Positions 6,587 to 15,997 of a stretch of 64,000 bases of DNA are shown piece by piece. The first letter of the stretch is position 1. Every line of letters begins with the position of its first letter. Below the pieces are notes generated by a model. That model was not told the DNA's origin. It searched no databases and saw only the letters and a list, made by a program, of their open reading frames with translations. The stretch comes from DATFMP01 sp035266845 (GTDB taxonomy: Bacteria; SAR324; JACQKK01): the NCBI GenBank assembly GCA_035266845.1, contig DATFMP010000001.1, positions 7,814 through 71,813 of the forward strand, written 5' to 3'. The position numbers were made by a program, and so were the translations under genes.

Positions 6587-9463
6587 CTACGCGTCAGCCT
6601 CGGGGGCAGGTTCTTCCGGGGGCGGCTCGGCTTCGGGCGGCGGTTCCTTGGGCCCGTGCACCTGGCGCACGATGGTGAGCAGCGCCTTGGCCAGTTCGGC
6701 CTCGGTGTTGGCGGCTTGGCGCAGGCTGTGGCTGGTGGCCACGCTGTTGGGATTTACCCAGGCGCCCAGTGACACCGTGCCCAGATTGATCCCCTTGGCC
6801 TTGAAGAACCGCGCCAGCGTCACGTGCAGCGGGCGGGCCGTGAAGAGCCCTCGTGGGGACTGGTGCAGGTTCTGCGCGTTGGCAAACAGGTCGGCGTGGT
6901 CCACCTCGTCCAGGTACCAGGTCTGCAGGTTGTCGCGGTACAGGAACGAGAGCCGCCCGAACTTGGAGACGTTGAGGAAGATCAGAAGTTCCACCACCTC
7001 CCGCTTCTTCTCGATGCAGTCCATGTAATGGTACGGGCGGTACGGGAAGAACTCGATGATCCGCGCCAGGATGCGGTGCACGTTGTCCGGCCGTAGGAAC
7101 GCCATGGTGTTGTCGATGCGATTGCCCAGGTCCATGGCCTTGGGGTCGAACTCGATCACCGTGGCGGTCTCCTTCAGCGTGCCCTGGTTGATCACGCCGT
7201 AGTAGCCGTTCACGATAGACTCGGCCAGACCGGTGAGGAAGCTGGACCTCTCGCGCAGCATCACCTCCTCCGGGAGGTGATCCAGGTAGCCGAAGGTATC
7301 GAAGCGCTTGCCCACCGAGGATTGCTTCTGCAGGGACTTGAAGAACCACCCCTGACCAATCACGTTGCCCATCTGGATGCGGCTGCGGGGCACGGTGAGG
7401 TGCTTGAGAATGGTCTTCTGGATGACGTTCGGGGCCGGCTCGAAGTTCTCCTGGTAGTAGTGGTACCAGATCTCGAACTCCTTCTGGTTGGTCTCGCCGG
7501 GAATCTTCAGCGCTGCGATCTTGCGGTTCACGCGGGCCAGGCAGGCCTTGAACAGCTCGCGCAACTCCCGCTCGAATTCATAGACCGAGTGCACCTCTCC
7601 GACGAACAGATGCTCCAGGAACTTGCGGCGCGGTGAGCCGGGCGGGAAGGCGCGGCGGTGGAATTCGAGCAGCACCTGCTCGCGGTGCGTATCGAATGGG
7701 CGTGTGTCACCGGGCTTGGTGAACACGTCCGAGATGCGCACGTGGAGCGCGAAGGCCAGGTCGATCACCTTGGAGATGCGCGCGCGCTCCTCCTGATCGA
7801 TGTCCTTGACGCCGTTCTCCTCGTGATAGGCGATCTTCAGCGCCTTGTAGCGCAGCCACCAGGGGTCCTGCTTGAGCAGGGGGAACGTTTCCTCCAGATC
7901 GATCAGAGCCCAGGGCGGTACCCCCGCGATCTCGCTCTTCGCCAGTTCCGCCTCCGGGTCGTCCGGCTTGGGGGCGGCGTACTGGTGCATGAACTCCGGG
8001 TCCTTGATGGTCTGGATGATCGTCTTCAGGAAGCGCTTGTCCAGCAGGGTCTCGATGCGGAACAGGTTCAGGATGGCCTTGGGCAGGTTGCCCGAGGACG
8101 CCTTGAAGGCCTCCCAATACACCGCGCCGGAATGCTTGGCGACGTATTCCAGCCCCAGGTCGGGCGTGGAGCCCAGGTTCACGAGGCGATCCTGGTCCGC
8201 TTGGTACAGGTCGATCTGGCCGAAGCGGATGTAGTCGATGATCCGGTCGTAGAGCGCCGGGTCATCGTTGATCACCTGGGGCAGGATGAAGTGCGTGGGC
8301 ATCATCGGCGTGATCTGGATGCCCGGCATCAGCGTCTCGTAGTTCAGGATCAGCTCGTACGCCGAGCCTGACGCCTCCTTTGAGACCAGCGTGGAGCCGT
8401 GATGCCCGATGCGATAGTCGTCGTTGCTGCAGGCAAACAGGTAAATCTCCGCCATCGGGTACTTCGAGGCGATGTAGTCCTGAATGCGCTTGAGCCGCTG
8501 CTGCAGGAGCGTCTCCTGCTGCTTCATTTCCTCGCCGTGGGTCACCTTCACCGAGCGCTTCATGAGCGCCATCACCTCGTGCAGCGTCTGGGTGCGCTGC
8601 GCGGCGCCCTGTTCGCCCACCAGTTCCTTGGCGTAATCGCCCTGCTTGCCGATCAGGTAGCGGTACAGGCGCGGATAGCTCTTGGCCAACTGCTGCATGG
8701 CGCGCTTGTTCAGGTCCGCCTTCACTTTCTCGTCTTGCAGGGCCGCCGGGGTCAGCTTCATCTGCACGCGCAGGCGGTTCATCCAGTAACGGCCTTCGGC
8801 CGTCAGCGCCTCTCGAAAGGTCTGGTCGCTCCAGCTTGAGGTATCGAAGTAGAACGGCTCCAGCTCATATTGCACCTGCAGATCCAGGTCGGACGCGCGG
8901 GACTTGTGGCCAATGGTGCCGATGGAGCCCAGTGAGTGCACGCTCTTGACGGGGCAATAGCCATAGCTGGAGGTGGGAGGCACCTCCATCCCGAAGGTCT
9001 CCCGGATGTGATCGGCGAGAGCGTCGCGAAAGGTATCGGACAGGCGCCCGAGGCCCTCCACCCCGCAGGGCGCGCCCTCCACATATAGATCCGCTACCGC
9101 CTCCTTGGGCTTGTAGCGCACCACGCCGCCCTTGCGCTCCAGTTCGATGGCTTGGTAGGGCAGGTCGGCGAACTTTGGGTCGTTGACGTGGATGAGGAAG
9201 AGCACCTCATAGAGGGCTTTCTTCATCTCCTCATCGAATGAGGAGAACGCCAGCTTGAGGCGGGATTCGTTGAAGTGGTCGAAGAACTCGCGGCCCTTTT
9301 CCAGCCCCTCGCGGAGCATCTGCAGGCGCTCCGGCGCGAGCTGCACGCCCTGGCCCAGGATGGCGGCCAATCCCGTCGGCCCTTTCTGGGCGGGAGGAGG
9401 CGGCGCCGCGGGCGCTTTGTCGGCCCGTCCGCCCCCACCTCTCAGAAATCGGGATAGCGCCAT
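6587..9463 (-). CDS. cyaA: class I adenylate cyclase
   Basis: Makes cAMP from ATP in the cytoplasm. The 958-residue product matches the enterobacterial-type class I family (usually about 830-950). The N-terminal catalytic half shows the nucleotidyltransferase signature LGSIGTIGHKSRASDLDLQV: Gly-Ser near residue 178 and the metal-binding Asp-x-Asp near 190. Long conserved stretches follow (IYLFACSNDDYRIG, LNLFRIETLLDKRFL). The first 35 residues are Pro/Ala-rich, and the C-terminus is a Glu/Pro tail replacing the usual regulatory end. It lies 43 nt downstream of a sensor kinase gene carrying a cyclic-nucleotide-binding domain, probably in one operon. Confidence 0.93.
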   Translation of the reverse strand: MALSRFLRGGGGRADKAPAAPPPPAQKGPTGLAAILGQGVQLAPERLQMLREGLEKGREFFDHFNESRLKLAFSSFDEEMKKALYEVLFLIHVNDPKFADLPYQAIELERKGGVVRYKPKEAVADLYVEGAPCGVEGLGRLSDTFRDALADHIRETFGMEVPPTSSYGYCPVKSVHSLGSIGTIGHKSRASDLDLQVQYELEPFYFDTSSWSDQTFREALTAEGRYWMNRLRVQMKLTPAALQDEKVKADLNKRAMQQLAKSYPRLYRYLIGKQGDYAKELVGEQGAAQRTQTLHEVMALMKRSVKVTHGEEMKQQETLLQQRLKRIQDYIASKYPMAEIYLFACSNDDYRIGHHGSTLVSKEASGSAYELILNYETLMPGIQITPMMPTHFILPQVINDDPALYDRIIDYIRFGQIDLYQADQDRLVNLGSTPDLGLEYVAKHSGAVYWEAFKASSGNLPKAILNLFRIETLLDKRFLKTIIQTIKDPEFMHQYAAPKPDDPEAELAKSEIAGVPPWALIDLEETFPLLKQDPWWLRYKALKIAYHEENGVKDIDQEERARISKVIDLAFALHVRISDVFTKPGDTRPFDTHREQVLLEFHRRAFPPGSPRRKFLEHLFVGEVHSVYEFERELRELFKACLARVNRKIAALKIPGETNQKEFEIWYHYYQENFEPAPNVIQKTILKHLTVPRSRIQMGNVIGQGWFFKSLQKQSSVGKRFDTFGYLDHLPEEVMLRERSSFLTGLAESIVNGYYGVINQGTLKETATVIEFDPKAMDLGNRIDNTMAFLRPDNVHRILARIIEFFPYRPYHYMDCIEKKREVVELLIFLNVSKFGRLSFLYRDNLQTWYLDEVDHADLFANAQNLHQSPRGLFTARPLHVTLARFFKAKGINLGTVSLGAWVNPNSVATSHSLRQAANTEAELAKALLTIVRQVHGPKEPPPEAEPPPEEPAPEADA

Positions 9464-9506
9464 CGTGTGTCGCGCACAAAAATGCCCTGTGGCCCGAGGG
9501 TACAGG

Positions 9507-11177
9507 TCAGCGGCTGGAGAATTCCCCCCCTGGCTGCATCGGGAGCGTAATGATCGCCTCCGTCCCTTGCTCCCGAAGATTCTGCAGGCTCAACGTTCCG
9601 GAATGCGCCTGCACGATAAGATAGCAGAGCGGAAGGCCTAACCCAAGTCCGTGGGCGCCGATGTTGACGGGGTCTCCCCGGCCGAACTTGTCCAGCAGAT
9701 GGTCCAGATCCAGGTCTGAGAGACCGGGGCCGGTGTCCGTCACGCGGATGGACGAGACGCCGTCGTGTTGGGTCACCTCGATGCCGACGCTACCCGTCTG
9801 CGTGTACTTGATGGCATTGTCCAGCAGCTGCGAGAGGGCCTCGCGCAGGTTCTCGTCGTCGAAGACGACCGGCCGCAGTGGCTTGGGCACGGAGACGTCC
9901 AGCCGCAGCTGCTTGGCCTCCGCGCGGCTGCGCAACATGGCGGCGACGCCGCGCACGGGCTCCTCCAGGTCCGCCTCGGCGAAGTCGAACAGCATCTCCC
10001 CGCTCTCCATCTTGGAGATGGCCAGCACCTTGTTCACCATCTCGGTGAGCTTCTCCGCCTCCTTGTGGATCACCTCGATAAACTGGGCCTGGTCCTCCGA
10101 CTCCACCATGCCCTCCGTCCCCAGCAGCTCGGAGTAGGCCAGCACGGAGGAGATGGGTGTGCGCAACTCGTGCGAGACCATGCTGAGAAAGTTGCTCTTG
10201 GCGCGGTCCAGCTCACGCAGCTTGCTGTAGGCGCGTTCCAGCTCGGCCGCCTGCTGCTGCGTGCGGGCTTCCAGCTCCTTGCGCTGGCGGATGTCGCGCA
10301 GGATCACCGAGTAGGCCAGCAGGGCCTGCTCCGGGTCGTGCACGGCGGAGATGGAGCAGTCCGCAGGGATGGCCCCCTGGCTGGGGTGATAGAGCACCAC
10401 CTCGCCGTGCCACCCGCCCTGACGGGCGTCGGCCGCGATGCTCTCCCAGTTGCCCGGAGTGCCGTTGGGCATGGCCAGCAGGATGCCCGCATCCACGCCG
10501 ATCACCGTGTCGGTCTCGATGCCGAAGGCCTGGGCCAGGGCGCGGTTGGCATTGAGGATGCGCCCCACCGTATCGGTGATGAGGATGGCATCTTTGGCGC
10601 TGTTGACCAGGTGCGTGTAGAGGCTGATCTGCTTGAGGTACGAGGCGATCTCCTCCTCCAGCGAGCGGCGCTGGGTCTCCACGGCCCGGCTGTGGCTCGC
10701 CATGTCCTCGTAGAGCCGGGCACGGTCGGAGGTGGTGCGCAGCTTCTCGGTAAGGATGGCGTTGAAGATGCGCCCCAGGTAATAGCGTAGCTTATAGTCC
10801 TGCGGGGCCTGGGGGTCCTCCGGCAGCGCGGCGGCGATGATGAGGAACTGCGCAGGCGCGTCCGTGGTCACCGTGGCCGAGCGGGCCGCGGCGCTGATCA
10901 GCCCCATCTCGCCAATGGTATCGCCCCGGTTCTGCAGGCGCAGGATGAAGCGATCCTTGATGGAGACCGAGACGCTGCCCGCCAGCAGAAAGTACACCCG
11001 GTTGTCGGAAGGCTCTCCCTCGCGGATCAGCACCGCGCCGGCTGCATACCCGCGCAGTTCGCACATGGGCACCAGATCGCGCAGTTCCGCCTCGGAGAAT
11101 GCCTGGGCTGGCAGGATCACCCGCAGGGCTTCCAGCGGCTCGGCGAAGGGGCCCTCGGCTGCGGCTGCAGTCGTCAT
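9507..11177 (-). CDS. cyclic-nucleotide-binding PAS sensor histidine kinase
   Basis: A 556-residue soluble kinase with no obvious membrane segment. Domains in order: a cNMP-binding fold (about 15-135; GAVLIREGEPSDNRVYFLLAG, then NRGDTIGEMGLIS), a helical linker, a PAS domain (about 205-320), a HisKA dimerisation domain with His336 in SHELRTP, and a HATPase domain with N-box DNAIKYT and G-boxes DTGPGL and GLGLGLP. ATG 11177 is used because upstream codons look non-coding. No receiver domain and no adjacent response regulator are present. The gene precedes cyaA by 43 nt, so a kinase sensing the cyclase product is a natural inference. The ligand could instead be another nucleotide, or the domain could be degenerate. 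Confidence 0.9.
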   Translation of the reverse strand: MTTAAAAEGPFAEPLEALRVILPAQAFSEAELRDLVPMCELRGYAAGAVLIREGEPSDNRVYFLLAGSVSVSIKDRFILRLQNRGDTIGEMGLISAAARSATVTTDAPAQFLIIAAALPEDPQAPQDYKLRYYLGRIFNAILTEKLRTTSDRARLYEDMASHSRAVETQRRSLEEEIASYLKQISLYTHLVNSAKDAILITDTVGRILNANRALAQAFGIETDTVIGVDAGILLAMPNGTPGNWESIAADARQGGWHGEVVLYHPSQGAIPADCSISAVHDPEQALLAYSVILRDIRQRKELEARTQQQAAELERAYSKLRELDRAKSNFLSMVSHELRTPISSVLAYSELLGTEGMVESEDQAQFIEVIHKEAEKLTEMVNKVLAISKMESGEMLFDFAEADLEEPVRGVAAMLRSRAEAKQLRLDVSVPKPLRPVVFDDENLREALSQLLDNAIKYTQTGSVGIEVTQHDGVSSIRVTDTGPGLSDLDLDHLLDKFGRGDPVNIGAHGLGLGLPLCYLIVQAHSGTLSLQNLREQGTEAIITLPMQPGGEFSSR

Positions 11178-11341
11178 GCGCTCGCTCTCGTCGTTGGCAC
11201 CGCCCGGCTGCAGGCCACGCCCCTCCCGCCGGGACCCTGCTCCGGGGTCCACTTCGCTGTGGCGGCGGCCGTGCCCCCCGTGGCACACCACCCCCCGGCC
11301 TTCGGACGCTCCGGAGCCGGCAAAGGTTCCGCAACCGCTTT

Positions 11342-11809
11342 CTACGAAGGGGTCTTGGCGGATTTGAGCAGGAAGAACTGGATCAAGGGCCTCGCCTTGG
11401 GCACCTCCTTATCCGGCAAGCGCACCTCATAGACGTGCCCGGCCTCCCCGCGCCGCGCACTCTGGGAAACCATCATCGGATTCAGGCCCTCGGAGCGCAG
11501 CAGCCCCAGCAACTCGTCCACTTCGCCCTGGTACGCGCTCGAGTAGACGGTCTGCAACACGCGCCGCTCGCGGCCGAGACCCCCGCCGTGCTGCTGCCGG
11601 TTGCGCGACCGGCGCAGCGAGGCCAGCGAGACCACGTTAGGTTTGCTGCGGGCGGAATCCGGCCGGAACAGCCACGCATCCAGATAGGCCGCCCCCACGA
11701 TGAGCAGGCCGATCAGGGCGTACTGGATCAAGCCCGCTGGCGGGTTGATCCACGTAATGATCAGCCCGCCACCGCCGACGTACAGGGCGATGCGCAGCCA
11801 AAGCTTCAT
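11342..11809 (-). CDS. membrane protein with DUF2007-like tail
   Basis: A 155-residue protein with two hydrophobic segments in the first 50 residues (LRIALYVGGGGLIITW; LIQYALIGLLIVGAAYL), then a basic linker. The C-terminal portion (about 88-150; LQTVYSSAYQGEVDELLGLL, then EGLNPMMVS) resembles the small DUF2007 'putative signal transducing' fold. It lies 164 nt upstream of the cNMP-binding kinase on the same strand and may head that operon. The function of DUF2007 is not established. The assignment rests on pattern resemblance only. Confidence 0.6.
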   Translation of the reverse strand: MKLWLRIALYVGGGGLIITWINPPAGLIQYALIGLLIVGAAYLDAWLFRPDSARSKPNVVSLASLRRSRNRQQHGGGLGRERRVLQTVYSSAYQGEVDELLGLLRSEGLNPMMVSQSARRGEAGHVYEVRLPDKEVPKARPLIQFFLLKSAKTPS

Positions 11810-11843
11810 GATGCTGCCGGTGCTGGAAGGGGGCCGGGTACCA

Positions 11844-11873
11844 TTGGGCCTTGATTCGATGCTATTTTATACC
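11844..11873 (+). promoter_or_regulatory. possible promoter for the 11908 gene
   Basis: TTGGGC and TATACC are separated by 18 bases inside the only AT-rich patch between the divergent genes at 11809 and 11908. The match to consensus is modest. Confidence 0.3.
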
Positions 11874-11907
11874 GGAACCCACGCGGAACGACAAGCCACG
11901 AGCCGCC

Positions 11908-12669
11908 ATGCTGACCGACCCCGGCCGCGCGCTGCTGGCGCGCTGGATTTATGTGCTGGTAAAAGTGGACGAGCGCTTCATCGTGCCGTACACGCCCCAG
12001 CGCTGGGCGGCCGTGACACGGGACCCTGGCTATGGGGCGGACTTCGCGCCGCTCCTGGAGCGCTTCCTGTGCGCGCTGACGCAGGGGGACTGGCCGCCCG
12101 GCAGCTACTATCCGGGCGGGTGGTACCGCCAGCTTTCGGCGCGGGGCGAAGACCCGGTCCGCGTGGCCACCGCGCCCGAGGCGCTGGAGCGCTTCCACTT
12201 GGAGGAGGTCGTCGTGGACCGGGATGGCCGCTGGCTGGTGGGTGACAAGGCCATCGAGGGCCGTGTGCTGCAGCACTTTCTGCGCAACCTGCACTTCGAT
12301 GGGGAACTGGCCCGCTACGTGATCCGCTATCGCATGGAGCAGCACTTCGAGACGCGCTACCTGCACCACCGCTCGCCGCCCATCCGCGTGCGACGCGTGG
12401 GCCTGGACGGCGGGGTGGTGACTCTGCTGCTGAACACGGGGCGCGAGGAGCCCCTGCGACCCGAGACCCTGCGCATGGACGAGGCGGAGCGGCTTTACTG
12501 TGCCGTGGGCGCGGACGACGTGCCGGCGTGGTTCGAGGAGCCTGCCCGCTGGGAGCTGCTCAAGGATGCCGACCACCGCGATGGCGGCTGGGTGCTCACC
12601 GTGGGGGGACGCGAACTGAGCGCCCCGCTGGATGCACCCTGGCCCTATGCCGACGCCCTGCCTGCATGA
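11908..12669 (+). CDS. hypothetical protein, possibly DUF1285-like
   Basis: A 253-residue soluble protein without signal peptide or membrane segment, starting at ATG 11908 (MLTDPGRALLARW). The middle (VVVDRDGRWLVGDKAIEGRV and the following 60 residues ending in a hydrophobic strand) recalls the DUF1285 pattern of two small beta domains, but the resemblance is weak and I do not assign the family. It is followed after 43 nt by moeA on the same strand and is probably co-transcribed. It diverges from the DUF2007-like membrane gene. Function unknown. Confidence 0.6.
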   Translation: MLTDPGRALLARWIYVLVKVDERFIVPYTPQRWAAVTRDPGYGADFAPLLERFLCALTQGDWPPGSYYPGGWYRQLSARGEDPVRVATAPEALERFHLEEVVVDRDGRWLVGDKAIEGRVLQHFLRNLHFDGELARYVIRYRMEQHFETRYLHHRSPPIRVRRVGLDGGVVTLLLNTGREEPLRPETLRMDEAERLYCAVGADDVPAWFEEPARWELLKDADHRDGGWVLTVGGRELSAPLDAPWPYADALPA

Positions 12670-12712
12670 GCGAGCCCGCCCAGATGCCGACCACCCCGCA
12701 CACGGGCTGCCG

Positions 12713-13996
12713 ATGACCGCCCACCGCAATCCCGAGGGCCCTCGCGGTCCGCAGGCCCTCGCCTACGCCGCCGCGCTGGAGACCGTGCTGCGCCACTGCG
12801 CTCCGCTGGCCACGGAGCGTGTGCGCTTCGATACGGCGGCCGGCCGCGTGCTGGCGGAGGACGTGCGCGCCGCGGTGGACGATCCCCCCGCGGCCAAGTC
12901 CGCCATGGACGGGTTCGCGCTGCGGACCGCCGATACCCAGGCGGCCAATCCGGCGGCTCCCGCCGCATTCGCCTTTGCGGAAGTGGTGGGCGCGGGACAC
13001 GTCAGTGACGCCCCCGTGTCCCCCGGCGGGGCGGTGCGTATCATGACCGGCGCCCTGCTGCCCCCGGGGGCCGACGCCGTCGTGAAGCAGGAGGACACCC
13101 AGCACCTGGAGGGCCAGCGCTTTGCCGTCACGGCACCCCTGCGGGCCGGGGAGAACGTCATCCCCCGCGGCGCGATTCTCAAGGCCGAAAGCCTGCTGCT
13201 GGGCAAGGGCGCGGTGGTTTCGCCCCAGGGGCTGGGCCTGCTGGCCGGGCAGGGCCGCGCGGACTACGCCGTGTACCGTCGGCCGCGCGTGGGGCTGCTG
13301 TCGCTGGGCGACGAACTGGTGGAGCCGGGCCGCCCGCTGGGCCCGGGTCAGCTCTACGTGAGCAATCTCTACGCGCTGGAAGCGCTCTGTATGCGCTACG
13401 GTGCCGAGCCCCACCGTCTGGGCATCGCCGGGGACGATCCGGAGCGCATCGAGGCCATCGTGCGCGGGGCGCTGGGGGAGGCCGCCGGCGCCGCGGCGGC
13501 GTGCGACGTGGTACTGACGCTGGGCGGCTCGCACCATGGGGACTTCGATTTCGCGGACGACGTGCTGAAGCGGATCGGGGCAGCGCTGCACTTCCGCCGC
13601 ACGCGCATCAACATGGGCGGCTCCACGCTCTTCGCCACGCGTGGCGAGACGCTCTTCTTCGGGTTGCCCGGCACGCCCATGGCCTCCTGGCTGGCCTTCG
13701 AGGTGCTGGTGCGGCCCGCGCTGTGGAAGCTGGCCGGCCGCGTCCAACTGGAGCGGCCCTGGCTGCAGGCACACCTGAGCGACCCCGTGACGGCCGATCC
13801 GCGCCGCACGAACTTCATCCCCGCGCGATTGGAGCTGGACGGCGCGGCCGAGCCCCGGGTGCAGGCCCTGGTGCGCGGGAGCCCGATGACGCTGCCAGCC
13901 AGCGTGCTGGCCAGCGGGCTCATCCACTGGCCCGCCGATACCCCGGCCCTGCCCGCCGGGGCGCGGGTTCCCGTGGAACTGCTGGGGGAGGAGTAG
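12713..13996 (+). CDS. moeA: divergent molybdopterin molybdenumtransferase (MoeA family)
   Basis: MoeA inserts molybdate into adenylated molybdopterin. The 427-residue length and domain order fit: KSAMDGFALRTAD near residue 63, MTGALLPPGADAVVKQED near 107 and LSLGDELVEPG near 200. Several usually invariant motifs are altered. GGVSVG-x-x-D reads GGSHHGDFD, the lysine loop KPGKP reads NMGGS, and GLPGNP reads GLPGTP. The lost lysines normally line the molybdate site, so canonical activity is uncertain. No molybdoenzyme or other moa/moe gene is nearby. The ATG at 12713 is chosen by homology start; an upstream extension is unlikely. Confidence 0.8.
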   Translation: MTAHRNPEGPRGPQALAYAAALETVLRHCAPLATERVRFDTAAGRVLAEDVRAAVDDPPAAKSAMDGFALRTADTQAANPAAPAAFAFAEVVGAGHVSDAPVSPGGAVRIMTGALLPPGADAVVKQEDTQHLEGQRFAVTAPLRAGENVIPRGAILKAESLLLGKGAVVSPQGLGLLAGQGRADYAVYRRPRVGLLSLGDELVEPGRPLGPGQLYVSNLYALEALCMRYGAEPHRLGIAGDDPERIEAIVRGALGEAAGAAAACDVVLTLGGSHHGDFDFADDVLKRIGAALHFRRTRINMGGSTLFATRGETLFFGLPGTPMASWLAFEVLVRPALWKLAGRVQLERPWLQAHLSDPVTADPRRTNFIPARLELDGAAEPRVQALVRGSPMTLPASVLASGLIHWPADTPALPAGARVPVELLGEE

Positions 13997-14043
13997 GCCC
14001 TGTTTGGCAACACCAGCCGGCGTGCCCTGACTCGCCGAGCCCC

Positions 14044-14125
14044 GTCATTCCGAGCGCAGCGAGGAATCTGTTGTGCTCTGAGACAAAACAGATTCCTCGG
14101 CCTGCGTGGCGGGCCTCGGAATGAC
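14044..14125. repeat. palindromic extragenic repeat (GTCATTCCGAG type)
   Basis: An 82-bp element starts GTCATTCCGAGCGCAGCGAG and ends CTCGGAATGAC, with inner arms AGGAATCTGTT and AACAGATTCCT. Units beginning with this sequence are familiar as dispersed palindromes in many bacterial genomes. It sits between the convergent moeA and DUF1302 genes, where the hairpin could also end transcription from both sides. Only this copy is present in the window. Confidence 0.75.
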
Positions 14126-14234
14126 AAATAGCGGCTGAGTGACGACACCCCGGCAATTCGATAAAGAACCTGGCGGCGCCCCTGACAGCGCCAGCTAAGC
14201 CGGCGCGTCTTGAACTCTCTTGCGGGACATCACA

Positions 14235-15833
14235 CTAGAAGCTCCACTTGAGCTCGAAGAAGGCGCGGTCGTTGTTTCGCGCGGCGGCGAGGATGAAGTT
14301 GTCGCCCTGGCCGGGCGTGTAGATCAGCACGCCACCCGTGAGGTTCAGCGCGCTGGCCAGCTCATAGGTGAGCTGATAGCGCTGCAAGGTGCCCTGCTCG
14401 GCCTTCGCACCGTAGGCGGTCAGTACCCCGACGGCCGTGAGTTTGTCGTGCAGGAACGTGCCCTGGTAGGTCAGCACGTACTGGTTCACGTCCTCCGCCT
14501 GGAAGTCCGGGTACTGATCCAGTGCCGGGACGTGATCCAGCAGGTGCCGGTCCGACGCCTCCAGGCCCAGCGTGGTATCGCGGAAGCCGGAGTATTCCAC
14601 GCCCACCATGCCATCCGTGCGGGCGAAGGTGCGATCGGGCACGTTGGCGAAGCGCAGCCCGCGGAACTGGGCCAGCTCCGCCTTGAGCAGCCAGTTGCCC
14701 AGGGCCACGTTGCCGGCCGTGCCGGCCATGTGTACGCGCGCATGGCGCTGCACGGGCTGCAGGCCGTTGAGCAGGTTGTTGTCCGCGTCGGCCAGGTAGG
14801 GATCGGGATTGAAGACGTCCGCCCAGTAGAACGCCAGGTCCCAGCCGCTGAAGATGCCGCTGAGGGAGGCGGCCCATTCCGTGTTGCCGTCGCCGTTGGT
14901 GGGCTTGTCCTCCGGCGGCAGCGAGGGGTACGGAAAGTAGTCGCTGCCGGGCACGGGGTTCTTGTTGAAGCGGATCTCGGGAATGGCAATGCCCGTCAGG
15001 CTCCAGGGGCCGGTATAGTAGCTCACCTTGGCCATGGTGACCGGTAGGCGCAGGTCCTCCAGGCTGGTCAGGCCGGGCTCGCGCATGTCCAGCGGATTGA
15101 GCACGTCGGTCACGCGGATGTAGTCCGACTTGCCCCACACCACGATCTGGCGGCCCACCTTGATGTCCAGCGAAGGCACCGGTGTGCCCCGCACCCAGGC
15201 CTCGCGGATCTCACCTTCCTGTTGGTAGGCGTCCAGCACCTGCTGCGTGTAGTGCGCCTCCCCGCGCAGTTGGTAGACGAAGTCGCGGAAGGCCTGGCCG
15301 CTCACGAAGGCCTTCCAGTTCGGCCCCATCTCCAGCGAGAACTCCAACTCCAGGGTGGTGCGCAGCTTGGAGAGCCCGCGCCAGTCCGTCTGGCCCGGTG
15401 GGATTGGTGGGGGCGCGTCGTGGGCGTAGGCATAGGCGCCATCCAGCCGGGCGAAGCCGGCCAGCGACCAGATGCGCTCGGCGGGCGGGGTCTCCGCCTC
15501 GGACTGCGCGCCGCTTGGCACCGAGAAGTCCTGCGAGAAGCCGCCTTCCAGGCCGGCTCCGCCTTGACCGGGCGTCGTAGGTGAGCTCCGGCCCGGCAGC
15601 GGCGCGTCAAAGCCGGACTGCACGTCGCCGGGCGGGGGGGGCGCAGCGTTGCTCTGGGCGAAGGCGGGCGGTGCCAGCACAGGCAGCAGGCCCAGCGCCA
15701 TCCCCAACAGCAGCGGCCGGATGCGGCTCAGCGACCGTGCGCCGCTTCGCCCCGCAGCACCGGCAGCGTGGAACTCGCGCGAGCCACCAATCGTCCCTCG
15801 GCGTCCATTCGGCCAGGAAGGCTGTGCCCCCAT
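14235..15833 (-). CDS. DUF1302-family outer-membrane protein
   Basis: A predicted beta-barrel of up to 532 residues. After a hydrophobic leader ending VLAPPAFAQ comes a Pro/Gly-rich stretch, then alternating strands with the DUF1302-type signature GRQIVVWGKSDYIRVTDVLNP. The C-terminus is ELKWSF, the terminal Phe typical of BAM substrates. The start is uncertain: ATG 15833 gives a long basic leader, while ATG 15701 would give 488 residues with a leader lacking positive charge. Third-position bias between them is weak. Genes upstream on this strand encode an RND exporter and a LolA-like carrier, the usual company of DUF1302. Probably the outer-membrane end of a hydrophobic-cargo pathway; the cargo is unknown. 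Confidence 0.8.
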   Translation of the reverse strand: MGAQPSWPNGRRGTIGGSREFHAAGAAGRSGARSLSRIRPLLLGMALGLLPVLAPPAFAQSNAAPPPPGDVQSGFDAPLPGRSSPTTPGQGGAGLEGGFSQDFSVPSGAQSEAETPPAERIWSLAGFARLDGAYAYAHDAPPPIPPGQTDWRGLSKLRTTLELEFSLEMGPNWKAFVSGQAFRDFVYQLRGEAHYTQQVLDAYQQEGEIREAWVRGTPVPSLDIKVGRQIVVWGKSDYIRVTDVLNPLDMREPGLTSLEDLRLPVTMAKVSYYTGPWSLTGIAIPEIRFNKNPVPGSDYFPYPSLPPEDKPTNGDGNTEWAASLSGIFSGWDLAFYWADVFNPDPYLADADNNLLNGLQPVQRHARVHMAGTAGNVALGNWLLKAELAQFRGLRFANVPDRTFARTDGMVGVEYSGFRDTTLGLEASDRHLLDHVPALDQYPDFQAEDVNQYVLTYQGTFLHDKLTAVGVLTAYGAKAEQGTLQRYQLTYELASALNLTGGVLIYTPGQGDNFILAAARNNDRAFFELKWSF

Positions 15834-15997
15834 CCCTCTACCCGAGAGCAGGGCCCCGGGCACCCTATTGGGGGGCGAAACCGCGCCGGACTTGGGCAGG
15901 GCTGGTAGTGGGGGTGCGGGGGCCCTCGCTCCCCACATCGAATCGCTTGTGCCATTCAAGCGGCCGAGCAGCTTGACGACTCGTTCCCGCACGGAAC

